This document shows, piece after piece, positions 20,202-29,941 of a stretch of 64,000 bases of DNA. Positions within the stretch are counted from its first letter, which is position 1; every line of letters starts with the position of its first letter. The stretch covers positions 678,565-742,564 of the forward strand of contig NZ_BSFK01000016.1 in assembly GCF_027922305.1 (NCBI RefSeq). Reading direction: 5' to 3'. The translations under genes were made by a program, and so were the position numbers. Under the pieces are notes generated by a model. The model had not been told where the DNA came from. It worked only from the letters and a program-made list of their open reading frames with translations, and made no database searches. Source of the DNA: Methylopila jiangsuensis (GTDB taxonomy: Bacteria; Pseudomonadota; Alphaproteobacteria; Rhizobiales; Methylopilaceae).

Positions 20202-20242
20202 ATGGTCTATACGCCGGTCCAACCGATAAAAAAGAAACCAAC

Positions 20243-20259
20243 TATCGCCACATTCGATA
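20243..20259. promoter_or_regulatory. LysR-type T-N11-A dyad upstream of oxyR
   Basis: TATCG-CCACATT-CGATA is a 5-bp dyad containing T-N11-A, the LysR-family core. A further CGATA half-site lies at 20224-20228. The dyad ends 34 bases before the oxyR start, where an autorepressing LysR protein normally binds. Confidence 0.45.
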
Positions 20260-20293
20260 ATCCGCGGCGGGGCCGCGTTTCGGAGAGCGGACC

Positions 20294-21238
20294 GTGATCA
20301 ACCTTTCGCTGCGGCAGCTGCGCTATTTCGTGGCCCTGGCGGAGCTGGGCTCGTTCTCCGCCGCGGCCCGGCGCGTGGGCGTGACGCAATCGACGCTGAG
20401 CGCCGCCATCCAGGAGATGGAGACCACGCTCGGCGTGCGGCTCGCCGAGCGCAGCGGCCGCCGGTTCGAGCTCACCGCCGCCGGCGCCGCGCTGGTGGAC
20501 CGGGCGGTCTCGATCGTGGCGCAGGTGGACGATCTGCCGAACCTGCTGGCGCAGGCGGAGCGGCCGCTGACCTCGTGGCTCAGGCTCGGCGTCATCCCGT
20601 CCGTCGCGCCGTTCCTGCTGCCGCGCGCCCTGCCCAGCATCCGCGAGGCGTTTCCGGAGCTGAGCCTGTCGGTGCGGGAGGCGCTGAGCCGCACCCTGAT
20701 CGGCGACATCCGCTCCGGGGCGCTCGACGCGGCCATCATGGCGCTGCCGCTGGCGGTGGACGATTGCGAAACCGCGCCGTTCTGGCAGGACCGCTTCTTC
20801 GTCGCCGCCGCCAACGGCCATCGGCTGGCGGGCCGTCCCTCGGTGGTGGCGGAGGAGCTCGCGGGCGAGCGCATCCTGCTGCTGGAGCCGGGCCATTGCC
20901 TGCGGGACCAGGTGCTGAACCTGACCGGGCTCGGCGCCGAGGACGAGCTGGGCGAGGTCAAGGCCATGAGCATCGCCACGCTGGTGCAGCTCGCCGCCAA
21001 CGGCCTCGGCCTCACCATCCTGCCGGAGATCGCAGTGGCGGCGGGCGTCGCCGACGGCGCGCCGCTGAAGATGATCCCCTGCGACGGCGACCGTTCGTCC
21101 CGCAGTCTGGTGCTGGTGTGGCGCAAGGGCGCGAGCCGCCGGGCGGAGTTCGCGCTGTTCGCCGAGCACCTGCAGGGCCTGTGCGAACGGCATTTCGACG
21201 CGCTGGCCGACAGGTCCGCCATGCGCCGCCGGGCTTGA
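20294..21238 (+). CDS. oxyR: LysR-type peroxide regulator OxyR
   Basis: Protein of 314 residues. The N-terminal winged helix-turn-helix is [20 protein letters not shown] through [16 protein letters not shown]. The effector domain contains the OxyR signature [11 protein letters not shown] with Cys202 equivalent to the peroxide-sensing Cys199 of E. coli. The partner Cys208 position is Thr211 here (DQVLNLTG), so the usual intramolecular disulfide cannot form between these sites. Other Cys residues are at DDCET, IPCDGD and GLCERH. Its position divergent from ahpC supports the peroxide role. The start is GTG at 20294. Confidence 0.88.
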   Translation: MINLSLRQLRYFVALAELGSFSAAARRVGVTQSTLSAAIQEMETTLGVRLAERSGRRFELTAAGAALVDRAVSIVAQVDDLPNLLAQAERPLTSWLRLGVIPSVAPFLLPRALPSIREAFPELSLSVREALSRTLIGDIRSGALDAAIMALPLAVDDCETAPFWQDRFFVAAANGHRLAGRPSVVAEELAGERILLLEPGHCLRDQVLNLTGLGAEDELGEVKAMSIATLVQLAANGLGLTILPEIAVAAGVADGAPLKMIPCDGDRSSRSLVLVWRKGASRRAEFALFAEHLQGLCERHFDALADRSAMRRRA

Positions 21239-21296
21239 ACGCGGCGCCGCGCGGGCCTATGCGGAACCCGCCTTCCCACCAGACCGGCGGACTGTC

Positions 21297-22421
21297 GTGA
21301 CGACGCCCACACTCGCTTCCTTCAACCGCATCGTGGTCAAGATCGGCTCGGCGCTGCTCGTGGACCAGACCGCGGGCGCGCTGAAGCGGCGCTGGCTCGA
21401 AAGCCTCGCGGACGATCTGGCCCGCCACGCCCGCCGCGGCGCGGAGGTGGTCGTGGTGTCGTCCGGCGCGATCGCGCTCGGCCGCACGGTGCTCGGCCTG
21501 CCCAAGGGGCCGCTCAGGCTGGAGGACAGCCAGGCGGCGGCCTCCGTCGGCCAGATCGCGCTCGCCCGCGCGTGGTCCGAGGTGCTGGGCGCCCACGCCA
21601 TCACCGCCGGCCAGCTTCTGCTGACGCTGGGCGACACCGAAGAGCGCGGCCGCTACCTCAACGCCCGCGCCACGCTCGCCCGGCTGCTGGCGCTCCACGC
21701 CGTGCCGGTGGTGAACGAGAACGACACGGTGGCCACCTCCGAGATCCGTTACGGCGACAACGACCGGCTCGCCGCCCGCGTCGCCTCCATGGCGGGGGCG
21801 GACTGCCTGGTGCTGCTGTCCGACATCGACGGGCTCTACACCGCGCCGCCGAACCAGGACCCGAACGCGACCCACATTCCCGTGGTGGAGCGCGTGACCT
21901 CGCAGGTGGAGGCCATCGCCGGCGACGCGGGCTCGGAGCTGTCCCGCGGCGGCATGCGCACCAAGATCGCCGCGGCCCGCATCGCCACCGGCGCCGGCAT
22001 GCACATGATGATCGCTTCCGGCAAGGTGGACAGCCCGCTCAAGGCGGTGGAGGACGGCGGCCGCTGCACCTGGTTCCTGCCGAGCGAGAACCCCGCGCAG
22101 GCGCGCAAGCGCTGGATCGCCGGCGTGGTGGCGCCCCGGGGCGCGCTGTTCGTGGACGCGGGCGCGGCCTCCGCGCTCAACCGCGGCCGCTCGCTGCTGC
22201 CGGCGGGCGTCACCCGCGTGGAAGGCGCCTTCGCCCGCGGCGACGCCGTGGTGGTGCGCGCGCCGGACGGCGAGGAGGTGGCGCGCGGCCTCGTGGCCTA
22301 TGACGCGGACGAGGCCGCCCGCATCGCCGGCCACCCGTCCGCCGAGATCGAGGCGCTGCTCGGCTATCGCGGCCGCTCCGCGCTCATCCACCGCGACGAT
22401 CTGGTGATGACCGGCGCGTGA
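21297..22421 (+). CDS. proB: Glutamate 5-kinase
   Basis: First enzyme of proline synthesis: phosphorylates L-glutamate with ATP to gamma-glutamyl phosphate. It has 374 residues, with an amino-acid-kinase domain ([56 protein letters not shown]) and a C-terminal PUA domain (from about residue 280) needed for proline feedback in other species. The start is GTG at 21297. It lies 87 bases before proA and follows oxyR by 58 bases on the same strand. Confidence 0.96.
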   Translation: MTTPTLASFNRIVVKIGSALLVDQTAGALKRRWLESLADDLARHARRGAEVVVVSSGAIALGRTVLGLPKGPLRLEDSQAAASVGQIALARAWSEVLGAHAITAGQLLLTLGDTEERGRYLNARATLARLLALHAVPVVNENDTVATSEIRYGDNDRLAARVASMAGADCLVLLSDIDGLYTAPPNQDPNATHIPVVERVTSQVEAIAGDAGSELSRGGMRTKIAAARIATGAGMHMMIASGKVDSPLKAVEDGGRCTWFLPSENPAQARKRWIAGVVAPRGALFVDAGAASALNRGRSLLPAGVTRVEGAFARGDAVVVRAPDGEEVARGLVAYDADEAARIAGHPSAEIEALLGYRGRSALIHRDDLVMTGA

Positions 22422-22508
22422 CGCGCGGGAGCCCTCCCGCCCGCCCGTGATGACGCCCCGCGCGAAACGCGCTACATCGCGCCTTCGCGTGTGAAGGGAG
22501 CTTGCGTC

Positions 22509-23792
22509 ATGTCCGCCGCCGCCGAACGGCTCATCGAAGTGGACGCCATCATGCTGGAGCTGGGCCGGCGCGCGCGCGCGGCCTCGCGGGCGCTGGCGCT
22601 GGCGCCGCGGGCGGCGAAGGACGCGGCGCTGCGGGCGGCGGCCGCGCGCATCCGCGCCACCACGACGCAGATTCTCGTCGCCAACGAGGCCGATCTCGCC
22701 GGCGCCCGCGCCGCGGGCGTGGCGGGCTCGTTCCTCGACCGGCTGACGCTGACGGTTCCGCGCCTCGAAGCCGTGGCGGAGGGGCTGGAGACGGTCGCGG
22801 GCCTGCCCGATCCGGTCGGCGAGGTGATCGCCGACTGGACCCGGCCCAACGGCCTGCGCATCGAGCGCGTGCGCACCCCGCTCGGCGTGATCGGCGTGAT
22901 CTACGAGAGCCGCCCGAACGTCACGGCGGATGCGGGCGCGCTGTGCCTGAAGGCCGGCAACGCCGCCATCCTGCGCGGCGGAACCGACAGCTTCCGCTCC
23001 TCGGCCGCGATCCACGCCGCGCTGGTCCACGGCCTGCGGGAAGCCGGCCTGCCGGAGGACGCCATCCAGCTGGTGCCGACCCGCGACCGCGCGGCGGTGG
23101 GCGAGATGCTGGCGGGCCTCGACGGCAATCTGGACGTGATCGTGCCCCGGGGCGGCAAGGGGCTGGTGGCCCGGGTTCAGGCGGAGGCGCGGGTGCCGGT
23201 CTTCGCCCATCTCGACGGCAACAACCACGTCTATGTGGCGGCGGGCGCCGACCTCGCCATGGCGCGCGCCATCGTGCTCAACGCCAAGATGCGCCGCACC
23301 GGCGTCTGCGGCGCGGCCGAAACGCTGCTGGTGGACCGCTCCGTGGCGCAGACCCATCTCGCGCCGCTGGTTCAGGACCTGCTGGCCGCCGGCTGCGCCG
23401 TGCGCGGCGACGCGGCCGTGCGCGCGGTCGATCCCCGCGTGACCTCCGCGACCGAGGACGACTGGGGCACGGAGTTCCTCGACGCCATCATAGCGGCCAG
23501 GGTGGTGGACGGGATCGACGCGGCGCTGGCGCACATCGCCGACTACGGTTCGCACCACACCGACGCCATCGTGACCGGGGACGAGGCGCTGGCGGAGCGC
23601 TTCCTGCGCGAGGTGGACAGCGCCATCGTGGCGCACAACGCCTCGACCCAGTTCGCGGACGGCGGCGAGTTCGGCTTCGGCGCCGAGATCGGCATCGCCA
23701 CCGGGCGCATGCACGCCCGCGGGCCGGTGGGCGTGGAGCAGCTGACCTCGTTCAACTACCGCCTGCACGGAACCGGCCAGACCCGGCCGTGA
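22509..23792 (+). CDS. proA: Glutamate-5-semialdehyde dehydrogenase
   Basis: Second enzyme of proline synthesis, NADPH-dependent reduction of gamma-glutamyl phosphate. It has 427 residues of the aldehyde-dehydrogenase superfamily. Visible motifs include [19 protein letters not shown], and the catalytic cysteine in [38 protein letters not shown] is the ProA C-terminal signature. ATG at 22509 follows a GAAGGGAG site; an in-frame GTG 18 bases upstream was rejected. The stop overlaps nadD. Confidence 0.97.
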   Translation: MSAAAERLIEVDAIMLELGRRARAASRALALAPRAAKDAALRAAAARIRATTTQILVANEADLAGARAAGVAGSFLDRLTLTVPRLEAVAEGLETVAGLPDPVGEVIADWTRPNGLRIERVRTPLGVIGVIYESRPNVTADAGALCLKAGNAAILRGGTDSFRSSAAIHAALVHGLREAGLPEDAIQLVPTRDRAAVGEMLAGLDGNLDVIVPRGGKGLVARVQAEARVPVFAHLDGNNHVYVAAGADLAMARAIVLNAKMRRTGVCGAAETLLVDRSVAQTHLAPLVQDLLAAGCAVRGDAAVRAVDPRVTSATEDDWGTEFLDAIIAARVVDGIDAALAHIADYGSHHTDAIVTGDEALAERFLREVDSAIVAHNASTQFADGGEFGFGAEIGIATGRMHARGPVGVEQLTSFNYRLHGTGQTRP

Positions 23793-24391
23793 GAGGGCCG
23801 GTCCGGCTGCCGCCGCATCCGCCCGGCCTCAGGATCGGGCTGTTCGGCGGGTCGTTCAACCCCCCGCACGCCGGGCACCGGCTGGTGTCGCTGATCGCGC
23901 TGCGGCGGCTGCGGCTCGACCGGGTGTGGTGGCTGGTCTCTCCCGGCAATCCGCTCAAGGACACCGCTGGCCTGCCCTCGGTGGCGGATCGGGTCGCGGC
24001 GGCGCGGAAGATCGCGCGCCACCCGCGCATCGTGGTCACGGGGGTCGAGGAGGCGCTCGGCGCCCGCTACACCGCCGACACGCTCAAGGCGCTCAGGCTG
24101 CGCTGCCCGGCCGCGCGCTTCGTCTGGATCATGGGCGCGGACAACCTCGCCGGCCTGCACCGCTGGCGGCGCTGGCGGGAGATGGCGGCGGAGACGCCGT
24201 TCGCGGTGGTGGACCGGCCGGGCGCGACCCTGCGCGGCGCGTTCGCGGGCGGGCGACTCAAGGCGGCGCGGCTGCCTGAACGGGACGCGCCGCGGCTCGC
24301 GGACGCGTCTCCGCCGGCCTGGGTGCTGCTGCACGATCGCCGCTCGACCCTGTCGTCCACAGCTCTCAGAGCCGCGGTTTCGCAGGCGTGA
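23789..24391 (+). CDS. nadD: Nicotinate-nucleotide adenylyltransferase
   Basis: Joins nicotinate mononucleotide and ATP to deamido-NAD, an essential step in NAD synthesis. It has 200 residues. The nucleotidyltransferase motif [15 protein letters not shown] is followed by [27 protein letters not shown] and the C-terminal LSSTALR (for ISSTxxR). The start is GTG at 23789, overlapping the proA stop (GTGA), which indicates coupled translation. The gene order proB-proA-nadD-rsfS-rlmH is conserved in rhizobia. Confidence 0.95.
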   Translation: MRGPVRLPPHPPGLRIGLFGGSFNPPHAGHRLVSLIALRRLRLDRVWWLVSPGNPLKDTAGLPSVADRVAAARKIARHPRIVVTGVEEALGARYTADTLKALRLRCPAARFVWIMGADNLAGLHRWRRWREMAAETPFAVVDRPGATLRGAFAGGRLKAARLPERDAPRLADASPPAWVLLHDRRSTLSSTALRAAVSQA

Positions 24392-24424
24392 AGGCCGCCG
24401 CGGCGGGGCGTTAAGCGGTTTCGG

Positions 24425-24453
24425 TTGAAAAAAGCCCGCCAAAAACCTTAATA
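24425..24453 (+). promoter_or_regulatory. Candidate sigma70 promoter of rsfS
   Basis: TTGAAA (24425-24430) and TTAATA (24448-24453) are separated by exactly 17 bases in the otherwise GC-rich nadD-rsfS gap, giving a leader of about 80 bases. Confidence 0.5.
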
Positions 24454-24541
24454 TGTCCTCGCCGGGGAGGTCTCCGGCCTCGAGAGGACGGCAGACGGGA
24501 AGGAAAAACCCCTGTCCACCATAGCGCTGAAGGAGACGCCC

Positions 24542-24925
24542 GTGGCGGCGGCTCACATCGGCGCCGGCACGCCCGCTGCGGCGGACCCGGCGCTGCTTCA
24601 TCTCATCCTCGACGTGCTCGACGACAACAAGGCGGAAGACACCGTGGTCATCGACCTGCGCGGGAAATCCGCGCTGGCCGACGAGATGGTGATCGCCACC
24701 GGCCGCTCGAACCGGCATGTGGGCGCCATCGCCGACAAGCTGGTCGAGGAGCTGAGGGCCAAGGGATTCGGCAAGGCCCTCGTCGAGGGGCTGCCGCATT
24801 GCGACTGGGTGCTGATCGACGTGGGCGACGTGATCGTCCACCTGTTCCGCCCCGAGGTCCGCGCCTTCTACAATCTGGAGAAGATGTGGTCCGAAGGCCG
24901 GCCGGTGGAGGGCGCGGTCTCCTGA
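24542..24925 (+). CDS. rsfS: Ribosome silencing factor
   Basis: RsfS/Iojap-family protein of 127 residues that binds L14 of the 50S subunit and blocks subunit joining when nutrients are scarce. Visible family sequence: AEDTVVIDLRGKSALADEMVIATG, VEGLPHCDWVLIDVGDVIVHLF and EVRAFYNLEKMW. The start is GTG at 24542. Its position between nadD and rlmH is the standard context. Confidence 0.95.
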   Translation: MAAAHIGAGTPAAADPALLHLILDVLDDNKAEDTVVIDLRGKSALADEMVIATGRSNRHVGAIADKLVEELRAKGFGKALVEGLPHCDWVLIDVGDVIVHLFRPEVRAFYNLEKMWSEGRPVEGAVS

Positions 24926-24943
24926 CCGCTCGCGTCTGACCGC

Positions 24944-25426
24944 ATGCGCGTCGTCGTCGCGGCCGTGGGCCGCCTGAAGGCCGGGCCGGAGCGCGAGCTC
25001 GTGGCGCGCTATCTGGAGCGCGCGGGCCAGATGGGCCGGGGCGTCGCCCTCGGCCCGCCCGAGGTGGTGGAGCTGGACGAGAGCCGCGCCCGCCGCCCGG
25101 ACGACCGCAAGCGCGACGAGGCGGCCGCGCTCTTGGCGGCGCTCGATCCCAAACTCCTGATCTACGCGCTGGACGAGGGCGGCCGGTCGCCCTCGAGCGA
25201 GGCCTTCGCCGCCGATCTCGGCCGCCGGCGCGACGACGGCGCGGCGGGTGTGGCCTTCGTCATCGGCGGCGCCGACGGGCTGGCCCCGGAGTTTCTGGCC
25301 CGCGCCACGGCGCGGCTCGCCTTCGGCGCCATGACCTGGCCGCACCAGATCGTGCGCGTGCTGCTGGCCGAACAGCTCTATCGGGCGTCGACGATCCTGG
25401 CCGGCCACCCCTATCATCGCGTCTGA
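24944..25426 (+). CDS. rlmH: 23S rRNA (pseudouridine1915-N3)-methyltransferase
   Basis: SPOUT-class methyltransferase of 160 residues. The knot region is visible as FVIGGADGLAPEFLARA and the C-terminal MTWPHQIVRVLLAEQLYRA, then HPYHRV, all diagnostic for RlmH. It methylates pseudouridine 1915 in helix 69 of 23S rRNA on assembled ribosomes. It follows rsfS by 18 bases, in the same transcript. Confidence 0.96.
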   Translation: MRVVVAAVGRLKAGPERELVARYLERAGQMGRGVALGPPEVVELDESRARRPDDRKRDEAAALLAALDPKLLIYALDEGGRSPSSEAFAADLGRRRDDGAAGVAFVIGGADGLAPEFLARATARLAFGAMTWPHQIVRVLLAEQLYRASTILAGHPYHRV

Positions 25427-25486
25427 CCGCGATCCCGCGATCGTGGTTGACGAAACCTTAATCCACCTGAGCCTTCAATCGCCCGC

Positions 25487-26761
25487 ATGACGCGCCGAAC
25501 GCTCGCCTTCGTCCTCGCCGCCTGCTGCGCGCTGTCGTCCGCGCATGCGCAGGACGCGGCCCCCGCCGAGCCGGAGGCCTCCGCCGCGCAGCGCCGGGCG
25601 CTGGACGAGGCGCGGGAGAAGCTCAAGCTGTCCGAAGAGGCGCGCCAGCGCATCGCCGCCGAGATCGAAGCCATGCGCGGCGAGCGCGGCAAGCTGCAGG
25701 AGGCGCTGGTGGCCTCCGCCGCCGCCATCCGCGAGCGCGAGCCGCAGGTGCAGCAGCGCGAGACCCGGCTGTCCGAACTCGGCGAATCGGAGCGCCAGCT
25801 CAAGGCCTCGCTGGAGGCCCGGCGCGGGGTGCTGGCGGAGGTGATCGCCACCCTGCAGCGCATGGGCCGCAAGCCGCCGCCGGCGCTGCTGGTGCGCCCC
25901 CGCGACGCGCTGGAGGCGGTGCGCTCCGCCATCCTGCTGGGCGCCGTGGTGCCGGACATGCGCGCCGAGGCCGAGGAGCTCGCCTCCGACCTTCGGGAGA
26001 TGGAGCGGCTGAAAGGCCTGATGACCCGCGAGCGCGACGCGCTTGCGGGCGAGATCGAGCAGCTCGGCGAGGAGCGCGCCCGCGTGGCCGCGCTGATGGA
26101 GGAGCGCCAGCGCCAGCTCGGCCAGCGCGAGCAGGATCTGACCGCCGAGGCGGGCCGCTCGGAGGAGATCGGCCGGGAAGTGCGGGACCTGGAGGCGCTG
26201 GTGGCGCGCGTGGAGCGCGAGATCGCCGACACCCGCGCGGCGGCGGAGAAGGCCGCCGAGGACGCGCGCCGGCGCGGCGATCTGGCGGCGCTCGAATCGG
26301 CGACCCGGCTTGCGCCCGCGATGCCGTTCGAGCAGGCGCGGGGCAAGCTGCCGTTTCCCGCCGCCGGGCCGCGGCTGGTGGCCTTCGGGCGGCCGAACGG
26401 TCCGGGGGGGCCGTCCAGGGGCGTGTCGATCGGAACCCGGCCCGGCGCGCCGGTCAGCGCCCCCTGCGACGGCTGGGTGGTCTACGCCGGCCCGTTTCGG
26501 TCCTACGGCCAACTCTTGATCCTGGACGCGGGCGGTGGCTATCATGTGCTCCTTGCGGGAATGGACCGGATCACCGTCGGCCTCAAACAGTTCGTGCTGG
26601 CGGGAGAGCCCGTCGCCACGATGAGCGGCGATCCGTCAGGCGCAGAGCAGGCCGCCGGCGCATCCCGGCCCGTCCTCTACGTCGAGTTCCGCAAGAACGG
26701 CGGCGCTATAGACCCATCGCCTTGGTGGGCCGGCGCCCCTGGCGAGAAGGTGGGCGGATGA
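25487..26761 (+). CDS. EnvC-like murein hydrolase activator
   Basis: Protein of 424 residues with a signal peptide (TLAFVLAACCALSSAHA), a long coiled coil (about 35-280), and a C-terminal LytM/M23 domain (about 300-415). The M23 zinc ligands are not recognisable: GYHVLLAG has a single His where HxH is expected. It is therefore probably a non-catalytic activator of amidases at division sites, as EnvC is. The stop overlaps the ctpA start (ATGA), the conserved rhizobial pair. Confidence 0.88.
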   Translation: MTRRTLAFVLAACCALSSAHAQDAAPAEPEASAAQRRALDEAREKLKLSEEARQRIAAEIEAMRGERGKLQEALVASAAAIREREPQVQQRETRLSELGESERQLKASLEARRGVLAEVIATLQRMGRKPPPALLVRPRDALEAVRSAILLGAVVPDMRAEAEELASDLREMERLKGLMTRERDALAGEIEQLGEERARVAALMEERQRQLGQREQDLTAEAGRSEEIGREVRDLEALVARVEREIADTRAAAEKAAEDARRRGDLAALESATRLAPAMPFEQARGKLPFPAAGPRLVAFGRPNGPGGPSRGVSIGTRPGAPVSAPCDGWVVYAGPFRSYGQLLILDAGGGYHVLLAGMDRITVGLKQFVLAGEPVATMSGDPSGAEQAAGASRPVLYVEFRKNGGAIDPSPWWAGAPGEKVGG

Positions 26762-28089
26762 TGCGTAAGGTTTCCCTGGTTCTGGTCGGCGCGGTGTTCG
26801 GCGCTTCGGCGGCCGGCATGGCGCTGCAGCCGAGGGCCTTCTTCGGCGCTCCCGCGGAGGCCGCCGGCAACGCCGACACCTACCGCCAGCTCAATCTGTT
26901 CGGCGACGTGTTCGAGCGGGTGCGCGCCGATTACGTGGAGAAGCCGGACGATTCGAAGCTGATCGAATCGGCCGTCAACGGCATGCTCTCCGGCCTCGAC
27001 CCCCATTCCAGCTTCATGGACGCCAAGGCGTTCAAGGAGATGCAGACCCAGACCTCCGGCGAGTTCGGCGGCCTCGGCATCGAAGTGCAGATGTTCGAGA
27101 ATCAGGTCCGCGTCGAGGGCGCCATCGACGACACGCCCGCCGCCCGCGCCGGCGTCCGCGCCAAGGACATCATCACCCATCTGGACGGCCAGTCGATCTC
27201 CGGCCTCAGCCTGAACCAGGCGGTGGAGAAGATGCGCGGGCCGGTGAACACGCCGATCGAGCTGACCGTCACCCGCGAGGGCGCGGCCGAGCCGGTCAAG
27301 ATCAAGATCGTGCGCGACATCATCCGCATCCGCTCGGTGAAGTCGAACGTCGAGGGCGACGACATCGGCTACATCCGCGTCAGCCAGTTCAACCAGCAGA
27401 CCTTCGAGGGCCTGAAGAAGTCGCTGGACGACTTCGAGCAGAAAATCGACAAGTCGAAGCTCAAGGGCTACGTGCTCGACCTGCGCAACAATCCGGGCGG
27501 TCTGCTGGATCAGGCCATCGCCGTGTCCGACGCCTTCCTGGAGCGGGGCGAGATCGTCTCCACCCGCGGCCGCAACCCGGACGAGTCGCAGCGCTTCAAC
27601 GCCCGCTCCGGCGACCTCGCCAAGGGCAAGCCGATCATCGTGCTGGTGAACGGCGGCTCGGCCTCGGCCTCGGAGATCGTGGCCGGCGCGCTGCAGGACC
27701 ACCGCCGGGCGACCATCCTCGGCACCCGGTCCTTCGGCAAGGGCTCGGTGCAGACCATCATCCCGCTGGGCGGCAACGGCGCCATCCGGCTCACCACCGC
27801 GCGCTACTACACCCCGTCCGGCAAGTCGATCCAGGCCAAGGGCATCGTGCCCGACATCGAGAGCGTCCAGGAGATCCCGGACGACGTGAAGGGCAAGGAC
27901 GAGACCAAGGGCGAAGCCGGCCTGAAGGGCCACCTGAAGAACGGCGACGACGAGGCCTCGGGCTCCTCGGCCTACGTTCCGGCCGACAAGAAGGACGACA
28001 AGCAGCTCAACTACGCGCTCGACCTGCTGCGCGGCATCCAGAGCAACGCCAACTTCCCGCCCTCGGGCAAGTCGTCCAGCGCCAACTGA
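26758..28089 (+). CDS. ctpA: Carboxy-terminal processing protease (S41 family)
   Basis: Periplasmic tail-specific protease of 443 residues. The N-terminal hydrophobic segment (VSLVLVGAVFGASAAGMAL) is a signal or anchor. The PDZ domain covers about 98-185 (GEFGGLGIEV, DDTPAARAGVRAKDIITHLDG). The Ser/Lys catalytic site is NGGSASASE (Ser303) and RSFGKGSVQ (Lys328), with LDLRNNPGGLL between. In alphaproteobacteria this protease trims periplasmic and envelope proteins. The start ATG at 26758 overlaps the EnvC-like stop. Confidence 0.95.
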   Translation: MMRKVSLVLVGAVFGASAAGMALQPRAFFGAPAEAAGNADTYRQLNLFGDVFERVRADYVEKPDDSKLIESAVNGMLSGLDPHSSFMDAKAFKEMQTQTSGEFGGLGIEVQMFENQVRVEGAIDDTPAARAGVRAKDIITHLDGQSISGLSLNQAVEKMRGPVNTPIELTVTREGAAEPVKIKIVRDIIRIRSVKSNVEGDDIGYIRVSQFNQQTFEGLKKSLDDFEQKIDKSKLKGYVLDLRNNPGGLLDQAIAVSDAFLERGEIVSTRGRNPDESQRFNARSGDLAKGKPIIVLVNGGSASASEIVAGALQDHRRATILGTRSFGKGSVQTIIPLGGNGAIRLTTARYYTPSGKSIQAKGIVPDIESVQEIPDDVKGKDETKGEAGLKGHLKNGDDEASGSSAYVPADKKDDKQLNYALDLLRGIQSNANFPPSGKSSSAN

Positions 28090-28120
28090 CCGCCGGCCCC
28101 CGCGCGGGCGGCGACGATCC

Positions 28121-28163
28121 GATGCCGGCCGCCGGAGGCGATAAGTCTCTCGGCGGCCGCATC
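28121..28163 (+). terminator. Hairpin after ctpA
   Basis: GATGC-c-GGCCGCC pairs with GGCGGCC-GCATC (12 pairs, one bulged C) around an 18-base loop, 31 bases after the ctpA stop. There is no T-run. It is a possible terminator before the deacetylase gene. Confidence 0.35.
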
Positions 28164-28237
28164 GCGAATCCGTTATGCTTTCCGCGCGCAATTCGTGATC
28201 CATCGACGGGGGAGCGCGCCATCCGCGCCGGGCTGAC

Positions 28238-29449
28238 GTGACGCACGACGATCTCGAACGACCGCTGCGTGGCCGCGCGCTGCGGGGCGCGCCGCGTTTC
28301 GGTCGCCGCGTCGAGCCGATGACGGTCATCGCGGCGGTGACGCTGGCGCCTCTGGCGGTCGCCGCCCTCTGGTCCCTGTTCGCCTATGACCCGCTGGGCG
28401 GCGAGCCCAAGGCCGAGGTCGCCATCGAGCGCCGGCTGGCGCAGGCCCCCGCCGCGCCGGAGACGCCGGTCGCACCGGACACGTCGAGGCCGGACCGCGC
28501 CGCGGCGCCGCAGCCGGAGGTCCGCGACGGCGTGCCGGTGGTGCGTCCCGGCGACCCGATGCCGAAATCCGGCCCGGTGATCATCCGCGTGCCGGGCGCC
28601 GACGACGCCGCGCCGGGGCGGGGCGCGGCCTCCCCCGCGGCCAAGCCCGGCGAGGTGGACAAGGCCCTGCTCGAGGACAGCCGCTACGGCCCGCTGCCGC
28701 GCATGGCCGAGGACGGGCGGCGCCCGCTCGACGTCTACGCCCGCGCGGCGCCCAAGGCGAAGACCGGCCCGCGCGTCGCGCTGGTGGTGGGCGGGCTCGG
28801 CGTCGGGCGCGAGGCGACCGCCGAGGCGCTGCGCCGGCTGCCGCCGGAGGTGTCGGTGGCGTTCTCGCCCTACGCGCCGGACGTGGCGGATCTGGTGGCC
28901 CAGGCGCGCGGCGCGGGCCGCGAGGCGCTGATGCAGGCCCCCATGGAGCCGTTCGACTATCCCGCCAACGATCCCGGCCCGCAGACGCTGCTGACCAGCC
29001 TGCCGGCCTCCGCCAATCTGGAGCGGCTGCGCTGGTCGCTCGGCCGGGCGCAGGGCTATGTGGGCGTCGCGCCGCTGGCGGGCGCCCGCTTCCTCGACGC
29101 GCAGGACGCGCTGCAGCCCATGCTGGTGGAGCTCGCCCGCCGGGGGCTGATGTTCGTGGTGGCGGCCGATCGCGGCGGCCATGCCGCTGATGTGGCCAAG
29201 GAGGCGTCGCTGCCCCACGCCGCCAGCGTGGTGGCGATCGACCAGACCGACGACGCCGACGCCATCGACGCCGGGCTGGCGAAGCTCGAAAGCGAGGCCA
29301 AGGCCGACCCGTCCCGCATCGCCGTGGGCTGGATCACGGCCACGCCGCTCACCTTGAACAGGATCGACGCCTGGCGCGCCGGGCTGGCGCAGCGCGGCGC
29401 CGCGCTCGCGCCGGTGTCCGCCGTCGCCGGAGCGCAGGGACCATCATGA
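28238..29449 (+). CDS. Divergent polysaccharide deacetylase family protein
   Basis: Protein of 403 residues with an N-terminal cytoplasmic tail, one membrane anchor (TVIAAVTLAPLAVAALWSLFAY), a Pro/Ala-rich linker, and a C-terminal 'divergent polysaccharide deacetylase' domain from about residue 180: [58 protein letters not shown]. The family partners envelope hydrolases, often next to EnvC and CtpA as here. It has a modified metal site, so activity on peptidoglycan or polysaccharide is unproven. The start is GTG; the stop overlaps rppH. Confidence 0.87.
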   Translation: MTHDDLERPLRGRALRGAPRFGRRVEPMTVIAAVTLAPLAVAALWSLFAYDPLGGEPKAEVAIERRLAQAPAAPETPVAPDTSRPDRAAAPQPEVRDGVPVVRPGDPMPKSGPVIIRVPGADDAAPGRGAASPAAKPGEVDKALLEDSRYGPLPRMAEDGRRPLDVYARAAPKAKTGPRVALVVGGLGVGREATAEALRRLPPEVSVAFSPYAPDVADLVAQARGAGREALMQAPMEPFDYPANDPGPQTLLTSLPASANLERLRWSLGRAQGYVGVAPLAGARFLDAQDALQPMLVELARRGLMFVVAADRGGHAADVAKEASLPHAASVVAIDQTDDADAIDAGLAKLESEAKADPSRIAVGWITATPLTLNRIDAWRAGLAQRGAALAPVSAVAGAQGPS

Positions 29450-29934
29450 CCGTTTTGCCGTATCGCCGTTGCGTCGGGATCATGCTGCTGAACGCCGAGG
29501 GCCGCGTGTTCGTCGGCCGTCGCCGGGGCGGCGAGATCGAGCCCGGCGCCCCGAGCTACGAGTGGCAGATGCCCCAGGGCGGCATCGACCGGGGTGAGGA
29601 GCCGCTCGCCGCCGCGATCCGGGAACTGCAGGAGGAGACCGGGGTCAGTTCGGCGGAGCTGCTGGCGGAGGCGCCGGAATGGTACGCCTACGACTTCCCG
29701 GCGGAGATCATGGCGCGCACCCGGAACGGAAAGTATGGCGGCCAGACCCAGCGCTGGTTCGCCTTCCGCTTCACCGGCGAGCCCGGGGAGATCGACCTCG
29801 CGCCCAAGGGGCACCGGCCGGAGTTCTCGGAATGGCGCTGGGCGGAGATGGCGGAGCTGTCGGGGCTGATCGTGCCGTTCAAGCGCGGCGTCTACGATCG
29901 GGTGGTGCGGGCCTTCGCCCATCTGGCGGGCTGA
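29446..29934 (+). CDS. rppH: RNA pyrophosphohydrolase
   Basis: Nudix hydrolase of 162 residues that removes pyrophosphate from 5'-triphosphate RNA and so triggers mRNA decay. The Nudix box is GGIDRGEEPLAAAIRELQEE followed by TGV. YRRCVGIMLLNAEGRVFVGRR and WQMPQGGID are the RppH-specific flanks. ATG at 29446 overlaps the stop of the deacetylase gene. It is the last gene of the EnvC-ctpA-deacetylase-rppH string. Confidence 0.95.
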   Translation: MTVLPYRRCVGIMLLNAEGRVFVGRRRGGEIEPGAPSYEWQMPQGGIDRGEEPLAAAIRELQEETGVSSAELLAEAPEWYAYDFPAEIMARTRNGKYGGQTQRWFAFRFTGEPGEIDLAPKGHRPEFSEWRWAEMAELSGLIVPFKRGVYDRVVRAFAHLAG

Positions 29935-29941
29935 AGCCGCC

